Below, one piece after another: positions 36,055-45,131 of a stretch of DNA of 64,000 nt (the first letter of the stretch is position 1; each line of letters begins with the position of its first letter). Origin of the DNA: Idiomarina seosinensis_A (GTDB taxonomy: Bacteria; Pseudomonadota; Gammaproteobacteria; Enterobacterales; Alteromonadaceae); the NCBI RefSeq assembly GCF_044797955.1, contig NZ_CP085211.1, positions 620,001-684,000 on the forward strand, given 5' to 3'. The notes below the pieces were generated by a model. It ran no database searches. It was given only the letters and a program-made list of their open reading frames with translations, and was not told where the DNA came from. Position numbers and translations under genes: made by a program.

Positions 36055-36918
36055 GTGGAATGCCTGCAATAACTTTGCCACCCAGGGGTGTTGAAAGGGT
36101 CTTTTTAGCGTAATGGCGTAAAAATCTTCGAATACTTGCGGCAAATTTACATAGCGGCGCAACTGGCCGCTGTCCAGCTCGTCCCTGACGACGACGTCCG
36201 GGATTACCGTCAGCGACTGACTATCGCGGGCTAACAACCGCAACATCGCCATGTCGTCCGCTTCGGCAACAACTTCCGGTTGCCAGTCGTATTCGGCACT
36301 GAGCATATCAAAAGCGGCGCGGATGGTCAGATTTTCCGGCGGTAATACCCAGGGCTGCTGTTTAAGCTGCGGATCTGACAATTGTTTGACGCGTAAACAG
36401 CGGCTGCCAATAATGGAAACCGGTTGGCGGTCCAGTAGCCGGCTTTGCCACAATTGTTCGGCACTGACCCGGACCTGGCTGTTGGTCAGGGCGATATCAA
36501 TTTGATGATTGCCCAGCTCATTCAGTAACTGGTCGGGGGTCATCGAATGCAGCCGGTAATAAGTGTTACGCTGGGCTACCAGGGGTTCAATAAAGGTTTC
36601 GACGAAATTTCGCGACATGGTTGAGGCGTGACCGATACGGATTACTGAAGGCTGCGCCGTACTGCCATGTTTTAACTGCTGCACCAGCTGCTCGCCCTCG
36701 GTAAAAATGCGATCAGCGTGCTGCTTGGCCAGGTAACCGGCCTGGGTGAGCAATAGCTTGCGGCCGCGGCGCTCAAATAAGGGGGTGCCCAACCATTGCT
36801 CCAGCTGTTTAATCTGGGCGGATAACGCCGATTGCGAAACGTGCAGCTGTTGTGCGGTGCGGGTTAAGTGGCCACTGTTGGCCACATGCCAAAAATATTC
36901 AAGATGCTTGTAGTTCAT
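36052..36918 (-). CDS. LysR-family transcriptional regulator (NhaR-like)
   Basis: 288 residues. The first 60 residues form a winged HTH (NSGHLTRTAQQLHVSQSALS, LEQWLGTPLFERRGRK), followed by a LysR substrate-binding domain (about 90-285). It is divergent from dabB-dabA with 103 bases between the starts, and that gap holds two inverted repeats, a typical layout for a LysR regulator controlling its neighbour. Regulation of dab genes by carbon dioxide or bicarbonate limitation is an inference. Confidence 0.82.
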   Translation of the reverse strand: MNYKHLEYFWHVANSGHLTRTAQQLHVSQSALSAQIKQLEQWLGTPLFERRGRKLLLTQAGYLAKQHADRIFTEGEQLVQQLKHGSTAQPSVIRIGHASTMSRNFVETFIEPLVAQRNTYYRLHSMTPDQLLNELGNHQIDIALTNSQVRVSAEQLWQSRLLDRQPVSIIGSRCLRVKQLSDPQLKQQPWVLPPENLTIRAAFDMLSAEYDWQPEVVAEADDMAMLRLLARDSQSLTVIPDVVVRDELDSGQLRRYVNLPQVFEDFYAITLKRPFQHPWVAKLLQAFH

Positions 36919-36925
36919 TAATAAT

Positions 36926-36967
36926 GTTCTGTATAAAAGAACGATAAAATAGTTTATATCTATTTTA
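36926..36967. promoter_or_regulatory. Inverted repeats between the LysR gene and dabB
   Basis: TAAAATAG-N7-CTATTTTA (36945-36967) is a perfect 8-base inverted repeat that fits the LysR T-N11-A pattern. GTTCT-N7-AGAAC (36926-36942) lies beside it. Both sit in the divergent control region and are candidate operators. Confidence 0.55.
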
Positions 36968-37021
36968 CATAAAGTTAAACAACCACCACACTACGCCTAA
37001 TTCTAAATAACGGAAGACAAA

Positions 37022-38398
37022 ATGCTGGACTGGCTAACAATTTCAGGTGTTCGACCGCCGCTGCTTATTTTGGTTGCGGTGCTGGCTATTGTTGTACTGC
37101 GCTATTCATCGACCAATTTCCGGCTGGATCCGCGGCGGGCCTCGTTTATGCGCTTTATGAGCCTGTGTCTGCTGGCGGTGGTGGTACTCATTGTCAGTAA
37201 TCACATGCTGCTGTTTTTTGCCGCCTGGGTGTCCATAAGTCTGTTATTGCACCAGCTATTGATGTTTTATCCCGAGCGCAACCGGGCGGTGCTGGCGGCA
37301 CATAAAAAATTTATTCTGGCGCGCTGCTCCGAGACGTTTCTGGGGCTGGCATTAGTGCTGACCTACTATCAGACCGGTACTCCCTTTTTGGATCAGGCGC
37401 TGGATCAGGCGCTGCTTCGCGTCAGCGCGGAGCAGCCCACCTTGCTGCAGCACATTGCCGCACTCAGCCTGATAATGGCAGCTTTAATAAAGTGCGCGCA
37501 GTTGCCTTTGCATGGCTGGCTTATCCAGGTGGTTGAAGCACCGACGCCGGTGTCGGCGCTGTTACATGCCGGTATTATTAATCTGGGCGGACTGTTGTTG
37601 CTGGTAACCACGCCGGTCTGGAGTCTGTCAGCACCTGCTGTATGGCTCTTATGTCTGGTTGCAGCGGTATCCTGCTGCCTGGCCGCCCTTATTATGGCAA
37701 CCCGCATCAGTATTAAAGTAAGGCTGGCCTGGTCAACCAGCGCCCAGATGGGCTTAATGTTACTGGAAATCGGGCTGGGTTATTACGATCTGGCGTTACT
37801 GCACCTGATTGCTCACTCGGTATACAAAGCCCAGGCCTTTTTGTCGGTCAGTGAGGTGGCTTACGTTAAACAGGCCGAAGCACGCTCATTACCGCGGCTG
37901 GTCAGCGTGTTCGTGGTATTTCAACTGCTGATCCTTGTCGCGAGCGTAGCACTGACCGGTGCGCCTAAGTGGCTGCCATCGGCGATGCTGGCGATGGTAT
38001 TGACGACACTGTGGATGAATCTGAGTGACTGGCTGACGCGGCTGCTGATTTCTGTGTTAGTGGTGGTCTCTTACAGTGTGTTAATAGGCTTTGCCGGCCT
38101 GTTGATTGATAACCGGCCGTTACCGGTGCTGCCTGAGCTTATAGCAGCGGCCATATTTAATCTGTTCGCGGTCAGTTACTGGCTTATTCACCACACACCT
38201 CAGTACCGTTTAAGCCAGCGCTGGTTTATTACCTTAAACGCCGGCCTGTATCTGGATGAATGGCTTACCCGACTGGTGTTATGGTTGTGGCCCAGCCACC
38301 CCATCCGCTATTACCAGGACCGCAATAATGTTCCGCAACGGGGTCGTCCTCAACACAAATCGGACGATGACTGTCAGCAATCTTCGGTAGGGCGGTAG
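37022..38398 (+). CDS. dabB: DabB, proton-conducting subunit of an inorganic-carbon transporter
   Basis: 458 residues with about 13 membrane segments of the NuoL/MrpA proton-pumping antiporter fold. A conserved stretch with Lys and His in a membrane helix (LIKCAQLPLHGW, APTPVSALLHAG) is present. It is shorter than NuoL and lacks the lateral helix. Next to DabA it forms the known DAB energy-coupled carbon dioxide hydration/uptake complex. Start ATG follows GGAAG. The gene ends five bases before dabA. Confidence 0.85.
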   Translation: MLDWLTISGVRPPLLILVAVLAIVVLRYSSTNFRLDPRRASFMRFMSLCLLAVVVLIVSNHMLLFFAAWVSISLLLHQLLMFYPERNRAVLAAHKKFILARCSETFLGLALVLTYYQTGTPFLDQALDQALLRVSAEQPTLLQHIAALSLIMAALIKCAQLPLHGWLIQVVEAPTPVSALLHAGIINLGGLLLLVTTPVWSLSAPAVWLLCLVAAVSCCLAALIMATRISIKVRLAWSTSAQMGLMLLEIGLGYYDLALLHLIAHSVYKAQAFLSVSEVAYVKQAEARSLPRLVSVFVVFQLLILVASVALTGAPKWLPSAMLAMVLTTLWMNLSDWLTRLLISVLVVVSYSVLIGFAGLLIDNRPLPVLPELIAAAIFNLFAVSYWLIHHTPQYRLSQRWFITLNAGLYLDEWLTRLVLWLWPSHPIRYYQDRNNVPQRGRPQHKSDDDCQQSSVGR

Positions 38399-38403
38399 CA
38401 ATT

Positions 38404-40629
38404 ATGAAGACTTCATTAGCAGATATAGCACAACAGGTGACGTCTAAAGTCGCACCGCAGTGGCCGCTGCCTCAGTGGGTGGCCGTTAATCCGTTATGGG
38501 AATACCGTGACCAACCGGTGGCGCAGGTAGCAGCCCAGTGGCATTTTTGTGGCGGTATTCATTTAACCATGCCGGCCAGCTTTTACCGGCAGCAGTACCA
38601 GCAGGGCAACATAGACTTTGAACGGGTGACAGATTCTATGCAGCAGGCTTTGCAGGCCGCATTAAATAGCCGTAACTGGTTAAACGTCAGCCATTTGCTG
38701 GATCGTCACCAACAACGGCGGCGTAAAATGTTATGGCACGATGAAGTGGTGTTTCAGATCAGCCAGTGTTGCGGTCTGTTTCTGCAGTTTCCGCGGCGCT
38801 TTCAGCTGCAACAGCAGGAAAGCTCGCTGTACCGTCACTGGTTAACGATTTCCCGTGCGGACCGGGGCATTGAGACCCTGATGGACGAAAGCGAACTGAA
38901 CTTACTGTTTGCCCAGTTACCGGATACGGCAGAGCAGTTATTCAGTGCCTGTCAGGCCAGTTTTTTACAACCACTGTCTGAGCAGGCGTTAGGCGATTAT
39001 TGCCGGGCCTTGTTAACCGACGTACTGGGCTGGGCCTCAGCACTGGCCTATCAGGACAGTCGCCGGGGCAGCCGCTGGGTTGAAGACCTTCTGGCGATCC
39101 GTATGGCCTGGGATTACCTGTTATGGCAGCTGGCAGAGCGCACTAACAGCAGTGTATTTAACCAGGTGGAAGAAACATTTAAGCAGCAAATTGCCGATCG
39201 GCAGGCGTCAATTACGGCTATTGGCGACTATCTGGCGCCCTTGTGGCAGTGGCAACAGGCCTATGAGCAGACCCAGTTGCAGCGCTTTCGCTTTCATCCC
39301 CGTGAGCAAGTCGACACGCCGGCCCCCAAACTGCAGGCGGTTTTTTGCATCGACGTGCGTTCGCAGCGTTTCCGGCAAGCCCTCGAGCAAAGCGGCCGCG
39401 AACAGCAGCTGCCGACACAGACTAAAGGCTTTGCCGGATTTTTTGGTGTTCCCCTGGGGCGTGAAACAGAAAATGCAGACCCGGTTCCTCATGTACCCGG
39501 GCTGTTAAAGCCCGGCTTTTTTATTGACGATAAAAGGCCACCGAAAACCGCTAAGCAACTGTTATCCAGGGTATTTAACAGCTCGGCCGGGATGTTTGCC
39601 GGGGTTGAAGCACTGGGGCTGAGTAAATTGGCCAGCCTGTTAACGGGCATTAAAGGCTCGCTTGATTTGAGTGGGGAAACCGAAACTCAGGAGATCCACC
39701 GGGACGGCAAAGCGGTAACCGGCCGGCAGTTGGCTGAGATTTGTGCGCAGGCACTTAGCGGCATGCAGTTTGACCAGTTTGCCGAACAGGTGGTGCTGGT
39801 CGGCCACGGTGCTAAGCACAGTAACAATGCCCAGCGTGCCGGTATGAACTGTGGTGCCTGTGGCGGGCAGACTGGGGCGCTCAGCGCGCGGGTGTTATGC
39901 GGGCTTTTGAATGAGTCTGCGATCCGCACTCATCTGGCGGAGCTGGGCTATCAGCTGCCGGAACAGACGCGGTTTTATGCGGCCCTGCACGAAACCGTTA
40001 CTGACGATATTATCTGGTTGTCTGATCAGGTGCCAGAGCCGCTTAAAGCGGTCTTTCGGCAGGCTTCGCAAAGCCTGCAGGCCACTAAGCCAAAACGTCA
40101 CAAGCGGGCTAATCACTGGGCCGAGCTGCGGCCGGAGTGGGGCCTGGCCGGCAACCAGCTGTTATTTTTCGGTAATGCGCAGCGTCTGTCCGCGGACAGC
40201 CCCGATGGACACAGCTTTTTACATGATTACGACAGCAGTAAAGATGCCGACGGCGATTTACTGGCTGGTCTGTTGTCAGCACCGGGGCTTGTGGCCAACT
40301 GGATCAACTGGCAGTACTACAGTTCGGTCACCGAACCGAACCGCCTGGGCAGCGGCAATAAACTGCTGCATAACCGGGTGGCCAATGATGTTGGTGTCTT
40401 TGAAGGTAATGGTGGCGATCTGCGGCTGGGTCTGGCCTGGCAGTCGGTGCATAACGGTGATCAGCTGATGCATCAGCCGGTGCGTCTGCAAGTGGTGATC
40501 GAAGCTGAGGAAAGTGCCATTCGTAACGCGCTGGCGAAAGCCGCGGATTTTAATCAGCTATTTAGTAATCAGTGGCTGGCCGTTTATCGGCTGGACGAGC
40601 AGGGGGAGTTGTCTGAACTGACCGCTTAG
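38404..40629 (+). CDS. dabA: DabA, vectorial carbonic-anhydrase-like subunit (DUF2309)
   Basis: 741 residues of the UPF0753/DUF2309 family. The zinc ligands are all present: C315 and D317 in VFCIDVRSQ, then H468 in VGHGAKHSNN and C483 in MNCGACGG, with the same H-to-C spacing of 15 as in Halothiobacillus DabA. It hydrates carbon dioxide at the cytoplasmic face, coupled by DabB to the proton motive force. In a heterotroph this would feed carboxylases under low carbon dioxide. It is a little shorter than chemoautotroph versions. It converges with flgN with only 13 bases between them. Confidence 0.88.
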   Translation: MKTSLADIAQQVTSKVAPQWPLPQWVAVNPLWEYRDQPVAQVAAQWHFCGGIHLTMPASFYRQQYQQGNIDFERVTDSMQQALQAALNSRNWLNVSHLLDRHQQRRRKMLWHDEVVFQISQCCGLFLQFPRRFQLQQQESSLYRHWLTISRADRGIETLMDESELNLLFAQLPDTAEQLFSACQASFLQPLSEQALGDYCRALLTDVLGWASALAYQDSRRGSRWVEDLLAIRMAWDYLLWQLAERTNSSVFNQVEETFKQQIADRQASITAIGDYLAPLWQWQQAYEQTQLQRFRFHPREQVDTPAPKLQAVFCIDVRSQRFRQALEQSGREQQLPTQTKGFAGFFGVPLGRETENADPVPHVPGLLKPGFFIDDKRPPKTAKQLLSRVFNSSAGMFAGVEALGLSKLASLLTGIKGSLDLSGETETQEIHRDGKAVTGRQLAEICAQALSGMQFDQFAEQVVLVGHGAKHSNNAQRAGMNCGACGGQTGALSARVLCGLLNESAIRTHLAELGYQLPEQTRFYAALHETVTDDIIWLSDQVPEPLKAVFRQASQSLQATKPKRHKRANHWAELRPEWGLAGNQLLFFGNAQRLSADSPDGHSFLHDYDSSKDADGDLLAGLLSAPGLVANWINWQYYSSVTEPNRLGSGNKLLHNRVANDVGVFEGNGGDLRLGLAWQSVHNGDQLMHQPVRLQVVIEAEESAIRNALAKAADFNQLFSNQWLAVYRLDEQGELSELTA

Positions 40630-40642
40630 GCAAAGCCGACGG

Positions 40643-41041
40643 TTAGCGCATCTTGCCTTTAGCATTGTAGGTCATGCTGTCTTTTTTAACGTTAGAGATG
40701 ATCGTTTGCTTAAGCTGTTCGATACTGTTCAGCGTTGAGTGAACGACTCGCTCATTAACCGCACTTTGCTGCTTTACCGCCTCCAGTTGCTGCTTAATAA
40801 TCGCAACCTGCTCGGCAAGCTCGGGGTCCTGTTGCAGCTGTTCGCTGTCGGGGTGCTGGCGTAGGGCATTATCGGCCTCGCTGACCTGGGTCAGTAATTC
40901 CGCTTTTTGCTCAGCTAATTCGGCGACCCGGCGGTGCTGACGATCGACAATGGCTTTAAGCTCCTGCTGCTGGCAGGCAGCAAGAGCATCCAGCGAGTCA
41001 GCCAGTTGCTGTAAATGATCGGTCAGGGCAGCCGCCGTCAT
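40643..41041 (-). CDS. flgN: Flagellar export chaperone FlgN
   Basis: 132 residues, mostly long coiled-coil helix with many Q, L and A, and a C-terminal NVKKDSMTYNAKGKMR segment typical of FlgN. It chaperones FlgK and FlgL in the cytoplasm. It follows flgM by ten bases in the flgMN operon. Confidence 0.82.
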   Translation of the reverse strand: MTAAALTDHLQQLADSLDALAACQQQELKAIVDRQHRRVAELAEQKAELLTQVSEADNALRQHPDSEQLQQDPELAEQVAIIKQQLEAVKQQSAVNERVVHSTLNSIEQLKQTIISNVKKDSMTYNAKGKMR

Positions 41042-41051
41042 AAGCTAGCGC

Positions 41052-41378
41052 TTATTCTTCATTGGATGTGGGGTTACCAAACAGGTCGCCCTCAAACTGA
41101 GCCAGTTTTGAGGCCAGTTGTTCAACGTCCACTTTATAAGAGCCGCTTTCGATTTGCGCCTTAATGCGGTCAACCTTGCCCTGATCGACACCGCTGCTGT
41201 TCATTGCTTTTTCCTGCAAACGGTTCAGCTGCTGCGCTTCTGAAGTTATTGAAACCGAATCCCCGCCACTTTTTGCCGGAGCCGGGCTGTTGCCGGGCTG
41301 GCCAGTTTCTGGCTGACGGCTGGTTTTGGTATCAATAGAGGGGTTTTTCAAACCCGCATTGTTTACATTAATTGGCAT
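41052..41378 (-). CDS. flgM: Anti-sigma-28 factor FlgM
   Basis: 108 residues starting MPINVNNAGLKNP and ending in the helical FliA-binding region (VDRIKAQIESGSYKVDVEQL, LASKLAQFEGDLF). The first half is disordered and serine/proline rich, as in FlgM. It holds FliA inactive until hook completion, when FlgM is exported. Its sigma-28 promoter (41415-41441) gives feedback. Confidence 0.9.
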   Translation of the reverse strand: MPINVNNAGLKNPSIDTKTSRQPETGQPGNSPAPAKSGGDSVSITSEAQQLNRLQEKAMNSSGVDQGKVDRIKAQIESGSYKVDVEQLASKLAQFEGDLFGNPTSNEE

Positions 41379-41414
41379 ACAATTTCGCCTCGCTAGATAT
41401 AAGTCTTCATGCTG

Positions 41415-41441
41415 CTATCGGCCGGCATTAAAAAACCTTTA
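41415..41441 (-). promoter_or_regulatory. Sigma-28 promoter of flgM-flgN
   Basis: Minus strand: TAAA, exactly 15 bases, GCCGATAG, about 40 bases before the flgM start. Confidence 0.85.
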
Positions 41442-41457
41442 ATTATTTTTTACCCGG

Positions 41458-42171
41458 TTACAGCTGCACCGTGACTTCGTTTAAGCCGGTGACAACCGCT
41501 TCGACTGATTGATCAGAACGGGTGTTTTTAACCGCCACGGACTCACCCTGTAAACCGTCGGCTAATGCTTTACCCGTTGCCGTAATCCGCAATGACTTAT
41601 TTTTAGCCACTATTGTAACGGTTTCGCCGGCACAAACAAGACAGGTATCGCTGGCCTGAATTGGCTGGCCGCTGCGAATGCGTTTTTTAACCCGCACACC
41701 GACTAAAACGGCCGGGTCAGTAAAAACATTAGAACGGATGCGATTAACATCGACTTCAGTTTCTTTTAAATCGGCGCTGGTCACTAAATGCCCCGGTGAC
41801 ATCGGCACCGCTGCAGTGACCACCGGTTTATAGCGATATATGCGAACCGGCACATAAGTGCGCCAGGGCTGTCCGCTGGCGCACTGAATTTCGACGGTGG
41901 TGTAGCTGTCCAGCCCGGAATTAGAAGCAAAGCTTACCTGCGGCTTTTCGGCGCAGGTCTTAGCTACCATGCGCGGATCCAGATTATTGGCGATAATTTC
42001 TGTGCGCCCCTGTGCAGGAGTTGTCACTTGTTGCTTTACATAGTTGTGGGCAAGCTGCTGTAATGCTTTATAATCAAAGCTTAACGGCGGCCCGGCGTTG
42101 TCATCAGCAAACGCGGCTGAAGAAACTATGATAAAAAAGCAACTGATTAATTGATAAATGCGTACTATCAT
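41458..42171 (-). CDS. flgA: Flagellar P-ring assembly chaperone FlgA
   Basis: 237 residues with a signal peptide (1-22, ending AAFAD). The C-terminal SAF-type domain includes GHLVTSADLKETEVDVNRI and VKKRIRSGQPIQASD, and ends in a beta-rich tail. It acts in the periplasm to assemble FlgI. A perfect sigma-54 promoter lies upstream (42275-42290). It is followed by flgM, which also has a promoter of its own. Confidence 0.9.
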   Translation of the reverse strand: MIVRIYQLISCFFIIVSSAAFADDNAGPPLSFDYKALQQLAHNYVKQQVTTPAQGRTEIIANNLDPRMVAKTCAEKPQVSFASNSGLDSYTTVEIQCASGQPWRTYVPVRIYRYKPVVTAAVPMSPGHLVTSADLKETEVDVNRIRSNVFTDPAVLVGVRVKKRIRSGQPIQASDTCLVCAGETVTIVAKNKSLRITATGKALADGLQGESVAVKNTRSDQSVEAVVTGLNEVTVQL

Positions 42172-42184
42172 AATGCTATTCCAC

Positions 42185-42211
42185 TAAGGTTTAATGGGCT
42201 TTAGCCGACAA
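42185..42211 (+). promoter_or_regulatory. Possible sigma-28 promoter of cheV
   Basis: TAAG, 15 bases, GCCGACAA. Two mismatches to consensus, about 130 bases before the cheV ATG. Confidence 0.5.
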
Positions 42212-42274
42212 AAGAAGCAGAATGTCAAATAATCGACGGTTAGCTCTCGGCTTGCTATCTCTTACTAAGAGTTA

Positions 42275-42290
42275 AGCAAAGAGCGTGCCA
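42275..42290 (-). promoter_or_regulatory. Sigma-54 promoter of flgA
   Basis: Minus-strand TGGCACG-CTCT-TTGCT, a perfect match to the -24/-12 consensus. A FlrC/FleQ-type activator is expected, but no gene for it is in this window. Confidence 0.85.
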
Positions 42291-42343
42291 CTAACACTAA
42301 AGCGCAATGACACAGCTAAGCTAAAGCGAATAAAGGAGCGAAC

Positions 42344-43288
42344 ATGGCCAGTATTCTGGACTCAGTAAATCAACGTACCCAGATGGTCGGGCAAAACCGG
42401 CTGGAGCTATTATTGTTTCGGTTGGCCGGCAAGCAACGCTTTGGCATTAACGTATTTAAAGTGCGCGAAGTATTGCCTTGTCCGAAGCTCACCGCCATGC
42501 CCCATCGTAACCGTTTAGTCCGCGGTATTGCTCATATTCGTGGCCAGGCCATTTCGATTATCGATTTAAGTATGGCAACCGGTGGCCCCGAGCTGACGGA
42601 TATCGAAAACCGTTTTATTATCATTGCCGAATATAACCGCACCGTGCAGGGCTTTTTGGTTGGTGGCGTTGATCGCATCATTAACATCAACTGGGAAGAA
42701 ATTCTGCCGCCGCCCAAAGGTACCGGCCGCGATGCCTACCTGACTGCAGTTACCGAAATTGATAAAGAGCTGGTGGAAATTATCGATGTCGAGCGCATCC
42801 TGGCCGATATCACACCGGTTAACACCGATATCAGTGAAGAAGTCGCCAATCAGCCGATTAACGTGTCAAAAGAAAACCTGACCATCTTAATCACCGATGA
42901 CTCGGCGGTGGCACGGGGTCAGATTAAACGCTCGTTGCAGTCACTGGATATTCCGCTGGAGATAAAAAAGAACGGTAAAGAGGCGCTGGACTACTTAAAA
43001 GACAAAGCCAAAGAAGTCGACGGCGATGTGCATCCGCACGTACCGGTATTAGTCTCCGATGTTGAAATGCCGGTTATGGACGGCTACACATTAACCGCAG
43101 AGATAAAAGCGGATCCCAAACTTGCCGGTGTTCATGTTATTCTGCACACATCACTGAGTGGTGTCTTTAATCAGGCGATGGTGAAAAAGGTTGGCGCCGA
43201 TGATTTTATCGCCAAGTTTCATCCGGATGAACTGGCCACCGCCGTGAAAAAATGGTTAAACGCCGAAGTCGATATCGATATTGAATAA
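42344..43288 (+). CDS. cheV: Chemotaxis protein CheV
   Basis: 314 residues: a CheW-like scaffold domain (about 15-165) then a receiver domain (about 180-305) with ILITDDSAVARGQIKRSL, acceptor Asp in LVSDVEMPVMDGYTL and HVILHTSLSG. It couples chemoreceptors to CheA in the cytoplasm. It is between flgA and cheR, the usual Vibrio/Shewanella place. The ribosome site AAAGGAG precedes the ATG. Confidence 0.92.
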   Translation: MASILDSVNQRTQMVGQNRLELLLFRLAGKQRFGINVFKVREVLPCPKLTAMPHRNRLVRGIAHIRGQAISIIDLSMATGGPELTDIENRFIIIAEYNRTVQGFLVGGVDRIININWEEILPPPKGTGRDAYLTAVTEIDKELVEIIDVERILADITPVNTDISEEVANQPINVSKENLTILITDDSAVARGQIKRSLQSLDIPLEIKKNGKEALDYLKDKAKEVDGDVHPHVPVLVSDVEMPVMDGYTLTAEIKADPKLAGVHVILHTSLSGVFNQAMVKKVGADDFIAKFHPDELATAVKKWLNAEVDIDIE

Positions 43289-43311
43289 GAACAAACGTGC
43301 AGTAGGACATT

Positions 43312-44145
43312 GTGACTAATAAAGAGCTCAGTCAGTCAGAATATCAGGACTTTCGTAAATTTTTAGAACATCAGTGCGGTATCGTGCTGGGTGATAATAA
43401 ATTGTACCTGGTGAAAAGTCGCCTCAGCCCCCTGATGGCCCGGTTTAATATCGACAGCCTGTCACAATTGGTTAAAAAGTCGATGCAGATCAGCGAGCGC
43501 GCATTGCGTGCTGCCGTCATTGATGCGATGACCACCAACGAGACCCTGTGGTTTCGCGATACTTACCCTTTCCAGATACTGGCCGACCGGGTGCTGCCCG
43601 AATATAAAGACAGCCATGCTCCGGTAAAGATCTGGTCGGCGGCCTGCTCGTCAGGGCAGGAGCCATACTCCATCGCCATGACGTATTTAGAATATAAGGC
43701 CAGAAATCCCGGTGCACTGAAAGGCGGTATTCGCATTATCGGTACCGATATTTCAAACAAAGTGCTGGAGCAAAGCGCCCAGGCAGAATACGACAGCCTG
43801 GCCATCGCCCGGGGCCTTTCGGCAGAGCGACAAAAAAAGTTTTTTACCGAAACCGCCAAGCCCGGCGCGATGAAAGTAAAGGATGAAGTCAAACAGCTGG
43901 TACAGTTCCGCCACTTAAACTTGCTTGACAGCTACTCACTGCTGGGCAAATTCGACATTATTTTTTGCCGCAATGCCCTGATTTATTTTTCTGCCGACGT
44001 AAAGCGGAAAATAATTGCCCAATTCCGGCAATCCCTTAACCCCGGCGGCTACCTTTTCCTCGGTGCCTCAGAATCGATCTCCGGCTTATCCGAACAATTC
44101 GAAATGGTACGCTGCAACCCTGGGATAATATATCGTCGGCGTTAA
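43312..44145 (+). CDS. cheR: Chemoreceptor methyltransferase CheR
   Basis: 277 residues from a GTG start (AGGACA upstream). Helical N-domain, then a SAM-binding fold with IWSAACSSGQEPYSIAM, and FDIIFCRNALIYFS near residue 220. It methylates glutamates on chemoreceptors. The absence of cheB next to it is normal in this layout. Confidence 0.92.
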   Translation: MTNKELSQSEYQDFRKFLEHQCGIVLGDNKLYLVKSRLSPLMARFNIDSLSQLVKKSMQISERALRAAVIDAMTTNETLWFRDTYPFQILADRVLPEYKDSHAPVKIWSAACSSGQEPYSIAMTYLEYKARNPGALKGGIRIIGTDISNKVLEQSAQAEYDSLAIARGLSAERQKKFFTETAKPGAMKVKDEVKQLVQFRHLNLLDSYSLLGKFDIIFCRNALIYFSADVKRKIIAQFRQSLNPGGYLFLGASESISGLSEQFEMVRCNPGIIYRRR

Positions 44146-44199
44146 GCCGACGAGGTTCTGAGCGGCGCAGCCACCCCCCACCGTCGCGAAACGCCACCC

Positions 44200-44215
44200 T
44201 GGCACGATCCCTGCA
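44200..44215 (+). promoter_or_regulatory. Sigma-54 promoter of flgB
   Basis: TGGCACG-ATCC-CTGCA, 35 bases before the flgB ATG. It should drive the rod/hook operon flgBCDE. Confidence 0.85.
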
Positions 44216-44250
44216 TAATCTCCCACATCGAATAAACGGGAGACGAAAAA

Positions 44251-44649
44251 ATGGCACTTTCCATGGACAAACTCATGGGCATTCAACAATACACGCTGGG
44301 TGTACGCACCCAACGTGCAGAGATGATTGCTAACAATATCGCCAACGCCGATACCCCGGGCTATAAAGCCAAAGGGCTGGATTTTCAGCAAGCCCTGCAG
44401 CAGGCCCAGCGGGGCATGGACAGCCACAAGCTGGCACGTACCCACGAAAAGCATTTTGATTTAGAAATTAAACCTCAGGGTCAGGAAAAATTCCGCGTAC
44501 CAAGCCAGCCCGATACCGGCGACGGTAATACCGTTGATGTGCAGTTGGAACAAAACTTGTATGCACAAAACGCACTGGAATATGAAATGACCATGAATTT
44601 TCTGGACGGACGCATCAGCGGCGTGAAAAAAGCCCTGAGTGGGCAATAG
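44251..44649 (+). CDS. flgB: Flagellar proximal rod protein FlgB
   Basis: 132 residues with the N-terminal MIANNIANADTPGYKAKGLDF rod motif, no signal peptide, and a C-terminal helix EYEMTMNFLDGRI. First gene of the basal-body operon; its ribosome site is GGGAGA. It builds the proximal rod on the MS ring. Confidence 0.92.
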   Translation: MALSMDKLMGIQQYTLGVRTQRAEMIANNIANADTPGYKAKGLDFQQALQQAQRGMDSHKLARTHEKHFDLEIKPQGQEKFRVPSQPDTGDGNTVDVQLEQNLYAQNALEYEMTMNFLDGRISGVKKALSGQ

Positions 44650-44665
44650 GCGAGGTGACTAACCC

Positions 44666-45118
44666 ATGAGCTTATTTAATATTTTTAACATCAGTGGCTC
44701 GGCCATGAGTGCCCAGTCGGTACGGTTAAATACCACCGCCAGTAATTTGGCAAATGCCAACTCGGTCAGCAGCAGTGTTGAAGACACCTACCGTGCCCGG
44801 CAACCGGTGTTTGCCGCAGCGTTATCTGATGCCAAAGGCGGTTACCGCGGTAACGACTTAACCAATCAGACGCAAGCGGGTCAGTCCGCCGGAGTTAACG
44901 TCCGGGGTATTGTCGAGAGCGATGCGCCGCTGCAAATTGAATACGCGCCCAATCATCCCATGGCGGACGATAACGGCTACATATACCGCTCCAACGTTAA
45001 CACCATGGAAGAAATGGCCAATATGATTTCTGCCTCACGGTCGTACCAGACCAACGTACAGGTAGCGGACACCGCGAAAACCATGACCCAGCGCTTGCTG
45101 CGCTTAGGTCAGGGCTAA
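44666..45118 (+). CDS. flgC: Flagellar proximal rod protein FlgC
   Basis: 150 residues, starting MSLFNIFNISGSAMSAQSVR and including NTTASNLANANS, and ending with MEEMANMISASRSYQTNVQV, the conserved C-terminal helix of rod proteins. Cotranscribed with flgB and flgD. Confidence 0.92.
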   Translation: MSLFNIFNISGSAMSAQSVRLNTTASNLANANSVSSSVEDTYRARQPVFAAALSDAKGGYRGNDLTNQTQAGQSAGVNVRGIVESDAPLQIEYAPNHPMADDNGYIYRSNVNTMEEMANMISASRSYQTNVQVADTAKTMTQRLLRLGQG

Positions 45119-45131
45119 CAGGAGATAACTG

